The notes beneath the pieces were generated by a model that was not told the DNA's origin, ran no database searches, and was given only the letters and a program-made list of their open reading frames with translations. A stretch of 64,000 nucleotides of DNA from Ypsolopha sequella (Eukaryota; Arthropoda; Insecta; Lepidoptera; Ypsolophidae), in the NCBI GenBank assembly GCA_934047225.1, contig OW203983.1, positions 40,234,310 to 40,298,309 on the forward strand, in the 5' to 3' direction. Made by a program: the position numbers and the translations under genes. Shown piece by piece: positions 59,701-64,000 of the stretch (position 1 is its first letter; each line of letters opens with the position of its first letter).

Positions 59701-62700
59701 CTATTATTATATACAATAAAATAAAATAAATGCAAGAATGGTAAGTTCTTTAAGATAATGTATTTCACTAGATGTAAATGGACAGGTCGTATCTTTGAAT
59801 AAAAAAACATAAACTACTTGATCATACTGAATAACCTTTCCAAAGAAACTAAGGGCGAAAAGAAAAGAAATTAGACCTGTCGTGAATATATTTTTTAACA
59901 TGTTGATGGACAGTATTAACCCCATTGGTTTACCCTGCTGTGACACTATTAATTTTTCATACATCGCCGGTAGGAGTACTGTCACAACACATATCAAAAT
60001 GCCTGCCTATGTTATATGACATTGGTACCGATTCGGTGAAGCACATCTTAACTTATTTGACAGGACTAACTTAATTTAAGTGTTCTGTCCTTGTCTTTTC
60101 GATAAAGAAAGAAAAAGACAGGACGCTTCAAATAAGGTTAGTCCTGTCAAATAAGTTAAGACGTGTTATGCCGAATCGATACCATTACAAACTATTGTAC
60201 TTTAAGAACTTTTGTATCACGTGATAAACAGGATCGATCCGATTATCCTAAAGTTGGAAAAATCCTTGAAAAAGTTTGTAGGTTTGGAGTCGGGTATTAT
60301 TTATTTTGATAGTGAAAATTACGGCATTGCTTATTAAAACGTTACGATGATGTACCTAATACTTAATATGTTACCGTAAATTTATATTATTTTGAAATTG
60401 TATACAATTCCTAGAAAATTTATAAAGTGCCAAGCTAATTTATCTATTTGTTTATTTTATTTTATTTTTGATCAGCCTTCTGTTTTACCTTTTGCTCTGT
60501 TCGGCCTAAATGAGCTTGGCATTTTATACATTTCCTAGGAATTGTTTAAATTCCTATTTTTTTATTTCATTTATTTATTTAGATTGCTGGTAACATATCT
60601 ATTAAGTATTACATAATCGTAACGTTTTAAGTAATTCCCGGATTTTTACTATCAAAACAATATTATTAGAAGCCGACTCCACACCTACAAACATTCTCAG
60701 TTTTTCCAACTTTAGGTATATATCGATCGGATTATCCTATCCCTGGTGACAAACTACCATTTTTTTCCCTATCAAAATAACAGATAACCAACGGAACCAC
60801 AAACTTATCTGTTTTGGTGGGAAAAACTAAAATGGCTTCTATATTCACTGTGTGACAATCCTCGCTGCCAAAACATTTGTAGCTTGTATACGAATATGAT
60901 GCAGAGAGCATCGGAAATTATTTGCGATGCTCTTTGCATCTGGCTTATAACCCTTTCCAACCCGATGCACACTTCATCAATGCAGCGATGCGTGCGTGTT
61001 AAACACTACAATTGCATATCTGGTCACTTGGTGCTTATTATTGACCTGGGCTTAACAGACATCACTGACAGATATGACCTTACCCACCAACAATCTAGAC
61101 TTAGACCACCAAAAATTTTAGGAAATAAAAACGTTCGCATTGCAGCACATTATAAACAAACAATCGCATCACCATCACCATCACCAACATAGTATGCATA
61201 GGAAAATCAGTAAACCCTTCACGTGCTAGTAGACAGGTCCAGTTTCTGACTAATAGTGCTACAAACGTTAGTGAACGGGTTAAGTTGATTATGCAGTAGT
61301 TCGACATGCGTTTTCAAAGTGGTCAAATGACACATTCCGAAGCATTCTTCCTCTTTCAAACTTATATTGACATGATGGGAAGGAACAGGCCGACTATATT
61401 ACCGCACATTTCTATTGATTCTCAAGTGTCAATGCAGCTCAGTGTGATTGAAGAGGTTTTTTTGATTTGATTACTACAACTCTTAGGAGAGATCAATCGT
61501 CTTGAAATTTTTTGTTACCACTTGAGAACTAAACAGTTAATGCGAAAACCTCAAACCAAACATCTTGACTAACAATTGTAAAGTATGACATTTTTGTAAG
61601 CTATTTTCGACCTTGTTTTTTTGCAAGCTTTTTCAGGGCTAGATTAGTTAAATGTTTTGTATGAAAAGGTGCCTTTTTTTTATAAATACTGTAGATGGGT
61701 TTCCTGACAATAATTAAAAGCCAAACATATGGACATATCTTGATTTATTTGTAAAATACACATATAATTACCTAAAAAATCCCTTTTTTTCCTAATTTAT
61801 AGATTTAAATAGGGTTATGGTTCTATAATCATAAGAATCCTGTAATTTGCTATGTTGAAAAGATGGAAAATTTTATCCAGATTCAGAAAATAGGCATATA
61901 CTTTTTTTTTGTTTTCATTCAAAATTCGTGAAAAATAGACTAAAACGCACGGCACGGCGAAAAGGGTCTTTTTCTTGCTACAAGCCACTAGTGCTTGTAG
62001 CGTTTCACTCATTTTTGCACTAGCACGTGAAGGCATAATATCCAACATAAACAAATAATGCTTACAAAAGAAAAATATATTCTCGTTAGACGTCCTATGT
62101 CCTACGTACTGCATCCCAGTCTCTTTGCCAACCAAGTATACTGAAAACACATAAGGTGTGATTCGGCTTCCGGACCCCAGGACCCCATTTACACCCTTGT
62201 CACCCGTATTTGTTATTTTATATACTGATGTGTGAAGCTGCACAATCGTTCAGTTAGAAAACATCCCCTGTGTGTTGAAGCACACAGTCATTCTAATAAA
62301 CTGGTTTATGTCAAACCGCCTGTGCTAAGAACATGCATAGTGTGAACTCAGTGTCTGCAGTCCACATGTAGTTTTAGCTGCACTTTTCTAAGTTTAAGAT
62401 GAGCAGCAGATGTGTTAATTAAGGATGTTGAATGGGTTTACAGCATTACACAGGTTCCCTAGATTTGGTAGGGTAATATCATCATAGGTAGTCTATAAAC
62501 TGATTGCACATTGGAATGATGGACAATACAAAATCTCTATTTTATGTTGGTTGCAAAGCTAAGATTCAGTTAGCAACTTGCCATATCATTGGCAACTAAT
62601 ATTAAGGACATGGCACTTTAAAAATAGGGCAGGACATACTGAGAATAATACTAATTTATACCTCTTTATTGTGATGCAGAATTTCATGGAGAGTATAGTT

Positions 62701-63027
62701 AGCCCGTTGGCATTTCTCCCTGAATTGCTTGAATTTTTTAACATAAGCTGCACATTCATAACATAGGTATGCAGGAAGACCATTCCCTTTGCAGGTCTGG
62801 AACATAAATCGGACCAAATTTTACTGACATTAACATAGACCGGGTAGTCTAAATTCAGTAAATACTGACGCAATAGGTATACCCAAACTAAAATAAAATA
62901 AATGACAGAAATTATCTACCTTGAGGCCAGACACCAAGTTGAATTCTAATCGTAAGTTACACTCGTCCATTTTGTGTAATTTCACGGCCGTGCTCAGGCA
63001 TACAACACAAGCCTTTATAAACAACAT
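44498..63027 (-). CDS. ZAD-C2H2 zinc-finger protein (complete, 13 exons, 803 aa, 13 fingers)
   Basis: Probable nuclear DNA-binding transcription regulator. Exons (minus): 63027-62920, 62796-62662, 58494-57868, 57562-57429, 57093-56763, 55236-55103, 54714-54640, 52888-52759, 52122-51986, 49865-49733, 48008-47895, 46334-46221, 44737-44498; all GT-AG, 2412 nt including the stop. The N-terminal ZAD (zinc-finger-associated domain, a dimerisation module of insect zinc-finger proteins) has the pairs C7/C10 and C48/C51 followed by [20 protein letters not shown]. Residues ~82-260 are an acidic linker ([10 protein letters not shown]). Thirteen C-x2-C-x12-H-x3..5-H fingers start at about C268, 298, 325, 423, 453, 480, 507, 534, 576, 646, 678, 706 and 734. 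A basic cluster KKNRKRRK follows the last finger. The HTGEK linker occurs only before finger 13 and HTREK before finger 12. I do not recognise an orthologue by name; ZAD genes turn over rapidly in insects. Confidence 0.93.
44826..44965 (+). repeat. Dispersed repeat R1, truncated copy (plus)
   Basis: CCATCCATCAGCCTAGTTCG to GCCGGAACCCTCG only; the remainder is cut off exactly where repeat R5 copy 2 begins. In the last intron of the zinc-finger gene. Confidence 0.75.
44966..45219 (+). repeat. ~255-bp repeat R5, copy 2
   Basis: Begins TAGAAATAATTGTTGAAATG immediately after R1 and ends GCATAGCCTCTTAA as in 43268-43528, with small indels (an extra CTGAATCCGGC before CCTCTCGCACTGCG). Confidence 0.75.
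45702..45810. mobile_element. MITE family M3, half copy
   Basis: GGGGCTCTACCGCGTAATTC...GCATGCGAAATTCAACGCGT...GTTAGGCGGGCGTCG: one arm and the loop of M3, second arm missing. Confidence 0.7.
46221..46334 (-). CDS. ZAD zinc-finger gene exon 12 (end of finger 11, finger 12)
   Basis: 38 codons, phase 0, acceptor ATTTCCAG, donor [32 protein letters not shown] then [11 protein letters not shown]: classical finger with the HT-EKPY linker. Confidence 0.93.
46428..46773 (-). repeat. Dispersed repeat R1, reverse copy
   Basis: GGTGGCAGAGCTGATGCCGG...GCTCGACTGTGGAGGTACTA to GGACGAACTAGGCTGATGGA; the reverse complement of 37711-38075 nearly end to end. Confidence 0.8.
47643..47769. mobile_element. 127-bp MITE with TTA target duplication
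   Basis: GGGCCTGTTTCACCACTTCC...AGATAAGTG at left is mirrored by CACTTATCTGGAAGTGGTGA...AACAGGCCC at right, flanked by TTA on both sides (47640-47642, 47770-47772). TTA/TWA duplications with GGGC-type ends fit PIF/Harbinger-derived MITEs. Confidence 0.85.
47895..48008 (-). CDS. ZAD zinc-finger gene exon 11 (finger 10, start of finger 11)
   Basis: 38 codons, phase 0, acceptor GTTTCCAG, donor [28 protein letters not shown] completes finger 10; CDVCGHTTK opens finger 11. The donor GTTATT is weak but the only frame-compatible choice. Confidence 0.88.
48110..48468 (-). repeat. Dispersed repeat R1, reverse copy 2
   Basis: GGTGGTAGAGCTGATGCCGG through CAGTGGACGAACTAGGCTGA; same orientation as 46428-46773, opposite to 37711-38075. 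Confidence 0.8.
49051..49432. mobile_element. GC-rich fold-back family M17, copy 2
   Basis: ACCGGTCGGCCATAGCTTCA...GGCTTCGAGAGGCGC at left pairs with GCGCCGCGAGAAGCCTGAAG...CTATGGCCGAGGGG at right (~35 bp). The interior shares GAGCGCTTTGAGCGAGCGAG and GGGCAAAGCCCGTCGCA with copy 1. In a zinc-finger gene intron. Confidence 0.78.
49440..49702 (+). mobile_element. LINE 3' untranslated remnant with ATTCT tail
   Basis: TCCAGCCGTTTGTCTAGGCG and TCAGTCAGTTAGTCAG followed by an AT-rich region and AAATAAATGTCATTCTATTC at the end: hexamer plus short tandem tail. No frame remains. Confidence 0.5.
49733..49865 (-). CDS. ZAD zinc-finger gene exon 10 (linker, start of finger 10)
   Basis: 1 base plus 44 codons, acceptor TTCTCCAG, donor GAAGTG|GTACGT. 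Lys/Arg-rich linker ([20 protein letters not shown]) ending in DCEV; the Cys pair of finger 10 is split across the intron (C-E-V|C). Confidence 0.9.
50689..50841 (+). pseudogene. LINE ORF2 C-terminal fragment (second family)
   Basis: Encodes [10 protein letters not shown]...[20 protein letters not shown] then DDKDPLMVG and TAG, the terminal pattern LYN-LP...K--L---L--K-YY-V-EYL found at the end of lepidopteran jockey-type elements. The 3' tail AATAAACGCTTTGACTTTGA ends at ~51080. 5'-truncated. Confidence 0.65.
51300..51649 (-). mobile_element. tRNA-derived SINE, complete
   Basis: On the minus strand the head reads GGCGGTAGCTCAGGGGTAGA (A-box) and GGTTCGATCCCCGG (B-box), a pol III promoter of tRNA origin. 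A ~270-bp body ends in CATGTCGTGACGATATAT. Matches the common lepidopteran SINE layout. In the zinc-finger gene intron between exons 9 and 10. Confidence 0.85.
51986..52122 (-). CDS. ZAD zinc-finger gene exon 9 (finger 9)
   Basis: 45 codons plus 2 bases, acceptor CTCGTCAG, donor [31 protein letters not shown] then SSKH: a C2H2 finger with His spacing x5. Confidence 0.9.
52255..52431 (-). mobile_element. tRNA-like SINE abutting the decayed exon-8 copy
   Basis: Minus strand: GATGGCCTCGGTGGTCTTGT (A-box-like) and CACGGGTTCGAATCCCGTCT (B-box and T-arm) within ~75 bp, then ~100 bp of body. The head can be drawn tRNA-like, but the anticodon arm is poor and no acceptor stem closes. Different sequence from the 51300-51649 SINE. 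The 3' boundary is uncertain. Confidence 0.65.
52432..52553 (-). pseudogene. Third copy of exon 8, decayed and truncated
   Basis: Next 170-bp unit. It carries CAC to CGC (first His ligand region of finger 7 lost) and TGC to TAC (a Cys ligand of finger 8 lost), plus Leu to Phe. The 3' end with the donor is absent, cut at ~52432 by a tRNA-like SINE. It cannot act as an exon. Confidence 0.8.
52589..52723 (-). CDS. Second copy of exon 8 (8b), candidate additional exon
   Basis: Tandem copy 170 bp from exon 8, with the identical donor region CAGCAG|GTGAGAGC. The finger [20 protein letters not shown]+AH has all four zinc ligands. Across the shared 39 codons it differs from exon 8 at six synonymous and three amino-acid positions by my reading. 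The true exon 8 acceptor is not conserved; the only in-frame acceptor is TTAG|ATC at 52724-52723. Using it gives 45 codons, phase 0 at both ends, so the exon could be inserted between exons 8 and 9 without shifting frame. It cannot replace exon 8, because exon 7 ends in another phase. The polypyrimidine tract is poor, so use is unproven. Confidence 0.4.
52759..52888 (-). CDS. ZAD zinc-finger gene exon 8 (end of finger 7, finger 8)
   Basis: 1 base plus 43 codons, acceptor GTCTACAG, donor CAGCAG|GTGAGA. HIRIKH closes finger 7; [20 protein letters not shown]+AH is finger 8. It is the upstream-most of three tandem copies with a 170-bp period. Confidence 0.9.
54156..54388. mobile_element. ~230-bp fold-back element
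   Basis: ATTGTTACATACGGCTTGAA...CACTCACGTGTGATTGTTGT pairs with ACAACAATCACACATGAGTG...TTCAAGCCGTATGTAATAAT; arms ~60 bp, GC-rich loop. Confidence 0.75.
54640..54714 (-). CDS. ZAD zinc-finger gene exon 7 (end of finger 6, start of finger 7)
   Basis: 75 bp, acceptor TTTTGCAG, donor TTCAA|GTAAGT. HYRWH closes finger 6 and CAQC opens finger 7. Confidence 0.9.
55103..55236 (-). CDS. ZAD zinc-finger gene exon 6 (finger 5, start of finger 6)
   Basis: 44 codons plus 2 bases, acceptor TTTCAG, donor [28 protein letters not shown]+TH is finger 5; CQKC opens finger 6. The donor GTTAGT is less canonical, but the frame fits exon 7. Confidence 0.92.
55385..55591. mobile_element. ~207-bp fold-back element with ~50-bp arms
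   Basis: GTATCTTTAGTTGCAAAATG...GACTGGGTGCCTACCATCAA pairs with TTGATGATAGGCACCCAGTC...CAACTAAAGATAC. Single copy here. Confidence 0.75.
55844..56003. mobile_element. MITE family M1, copy 4
   Basis: GTGCCGTTTCGGTGTAACAT at left, GTGTTACACCAAATCGACAC+C at right, with TTACAGGACTAAACTTAATT inside. 160 bp, near full length. Confidence 0.85.
56068..56279. mobile_element. 212-bp palindromic element
   Basis: AAATGTTCTAATAACGGAAA...GACTCACTTGTTTAACTGTG pairs almost perfectly with CACAGTTAAACAAGTGAGTC...TTTCCGTTATTAGAACATTT; arms ~90 bp, separated from M1 copy 4 by 64 bp. Confidence 0.8.
56763..57093 (-). CDS. ZAD zinc-finger gene exon 5 (end of finger 3, basic linker, finger 4)
   Basis: 1 base plus 110 codons, acceptor TCCACAG, donor CCG|GTGAGT. 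HFIWTH closes finger 3; a ~75-residue linker rich in Lys/Arg follows; finger 4 is [20 protein letters not shown]+H. Confidence 0.92.
57161..57290. mobile_element. MITE, TACAGTTA-ended family, copy 2
   Basis: TACAGTAAAAGCGCGAGTTG to CAACTCACGCCCTAACTGTA, with CCGCACACCTCA and TATATAGCGCATTCCTCA inside. 67 bp upstream of zinc-finger exon 5. Confidence 0.78.
57429..57562 (-). CDS. ZAD zinc-finger gene exon 4 (finger 2, start of finger 3)
   Basis: 44 codons plus 2 bases, acceptor TTTCCAG, donor CG|GTAAGT. Finger 2 is [20 protein letters not shown]+KH; CRQC opens finger 3, whose His pair is in exon 5. Confidence 0.93.
57868..58494 (-). CDS. ZAD zinc-finger gene exon 3 (acidic linker and finger 1)
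   Basis: 209 codons, phase 0, acceptor TTTTTAG, donor AAG|GTAATA. Hydrophilic linker with clustered Asp/Glu ([10 protein letters not shown]) and a final finger [20 protein letters not shown]+H. Confidence 0.93.
60024..60183. mobile_element. MITE family M1, copy 5 (best preserved)
   Basis: GGTACCGATTCGGTGAAGCA...CTTAACTTATTTGACAGGAC at left, GTCCTGTCAAATAAGTTAAG...GTTATGCCGAATCGATACC at right; flanked by ATT on both sides (60021-60023, 60184-60186), a likely 3-bp target duplication. Confidence 0.87.
60228..60746. mobile_element. ~520-bp inverted-repeat element family M2, copy 2
   Basis: Same order of blocks as 25045-25592: GATCGATCCGATTATCCTAA...AGTTTGTAGG, TACAATTCCTAGAAAATTTA, TCTGTTCGGCCTAAATGAGC, CCGACTCCACACCTACAAAC, ATATATCGATCGGATTATCC. 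It begins 45 bp after M1 copy 5. Confidence 0.8.
62662..62796 (-). CDS. ZAD zinc-finger gene exon 2 (ZAD second half)
   Basis: 45 codons, phase 0, acceptor GTTCCAG, donor [29 protein letters not shown] then [12 protein letters not shown]: second Cys pair and the long ZAD helix. Confidence 0.93.
62920..63027 (-). CDS. ZAD zinc-finger gene exon 1 (ZAD first half)
   Basis: 36 codons from ATG at 63027, donor [29 protein letters not shown] supplies the first Cys pair of the ZAD. It is the only upstream ATG that joins exon 2 in frame. Confidence 0.9.
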
Positions 63028-64000
63028 TTTCTGATTTATTTATCCGTACATTTTACCTAAAATTAGTAAAATAAAATTACAAAGAAATGCAACTCCACTC
63101 CCAAACACAAGCCTATTTAGTGCTATTTTTTTAATAATTTTATAGCTTTGGATCCAAGTCCTTTCAGCCTTACTTATTTTAACTTTAGATTTTCACTACA
63201 ATCATGAATGTATTTTAGCTACAATAAATAAACATTCTGGATTTGCCTCTGTAAGTCTTCAGCAGCGACGCACAGTAAGCTGAAATTGAATTTACGTAGA
63301 CTTAGGGATGCATAAAAAACAACTTTAGTTTTACGAGCCTAGGGTTACATCAGTCAGAAATTGTATTCATTTGACAGCATAAAACTTACGGTTTCAGGTA
63401 TGGTCATCAGATTAAGGTGATATATCGTCCGTGCAAAAGTCCCCGTTATTCCAGGTGGAGAGACCCGCAGTGCGAAAGGGATGGCATCGGGGAAAATTGT
63501 CAAAAAGTTGGTTTTTAATTAATATAAAATTAACTAGAATAACTATGAAAATTTTCATAACCAGTAATTTAGATATTGTGTAAACTCATCTAAATAAATA
63601 TTTTTGAAATCTGTATGCTATCCTAATTTGTTAGAATATAAAAAAAAGTGTAAATTTAGACATACAAAAGTGTAATTATTAATATTGTAATTTCAATAAT
63701 TATTTGTGAAATTCCTCCAATTGCGTTTCTGATGGTCCATAATCTAGAAAAAGGTCCCAAAATTATTTAACTTGGGACTTCTTTTGAACAGCAGATAAAT
63801 AACTTCAAAAAGTGTATATTTTGATGATATACCCCCTTAAGTAAAAGCTATCGTGGGTTAGTTGGTTATGTAAGTATGAAGAATAAACCAACCAGTACTT
63901 TGTTTATAGTGGCCTGAAGTTAGTTGCACAATCACTTTTGACCGCCTATTTTTCCCCACGATCTTTGACGTTTGTTGAGGGTCATGGCTTCCAAGTGTTC
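63028..64000. other. Region upstream of the zinc-finger gene
   Basis: Must carry the zinc-finger gene's 5' untranslated region and promoter, but no core promoter element can be placed. I recognise no exon or repeat. Confidence 0.5.

Larger units (their letters stand above)
58495..62661 (-). other. Zinc-finger gene intron 2 (4.2 kb)
   Basis: Contains an M1 copy at 60024 and an M2 copy at 60228. The rest (58500-60020, 60750-62660) is AT-rich, with no exon or repeat I can identify. Confidence 0.6.

Overview
This window is eukaryotic genomic DNA, almost certainly from a moth or butterfly (Lepidoptera). The background is AT-rich. Genes are split by GT-AG introns. The repeats are of lepidopteran type: a tRNA-derived SINE, Helitron remnants ending in CTAG, many short inverted-repeat elements, and the repeat with the core CGGCCAAGTGCGA...GGGTTCCGTA. 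Three protein-coding genes can be assembled exon by exon; the rest is introns, intergenic DNA and transposon remains. Most open frames outside these exons are chance.

(1) Minus strand, 10047 down past position 1: NAD-dependent isocitrate dehydrogenase beta subunit (Idh3b), a mitochondrial TCA-cycle enzyme subunit. Seven exons encode residues 1-242; the C-terminal ~140 residues lie beyond the left edge. (2) Plus strand, 18224-42016: a complete 317-residue sideroflexin of the SFXN1/3 type, a mitochondrial inner-membrane amino-acid (serine) carrier, in eight exons with a 13.5-kb fourth intron. (3) Minus strand, 63027-44498: a complete ZAD-C2H2 zinc-finger protein of 803 residues, 13 exons and 13 fingers. 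Genes 1 and 2 are head to head, with about 8 kb between their start codons. Genes 2 and 3 converge tail to tail, with about 2.5 kb between stop codons. All three models keep frame across every junction. Genes 1 and 2 are both mitochondrial, but nothing in the sequence shows a shared regulatory unit.

Region by region: 1-10047 is Idh3b with a hAT-like MITE and several fold-back elements in its introns. 10048-18211 is intergenic and holds a broken Penelope-like retroelement with a GIY-YIG endonuclease region, a 66-bp minisatellite and long inverted repeats. 18212-42900 is the sideroflexin gene; its introns hold Helitron, LINE and GC-rich fold-back pieces and two very large palindromes (835 bp and ~1.8 kb). 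42900-63027 is the zinc-finger gene, also rich in MITEs and LINE/SINE remnants. 63028-64000 shows no recognisable gene.

The most interesting signal is in the zinc-finger gene. Exon 8 is present as three tandem copies with a 170-bp period. The first fits the gene model. The second keeps an intact finger and a frame-compatible splice layout, so it could be an additional exon. The third has lost two zinc ligands and is truncated by a tRNA-like SINE. I saw no bacterial-type system, CRISPR array, rRNA gene or functional tRNA gene.
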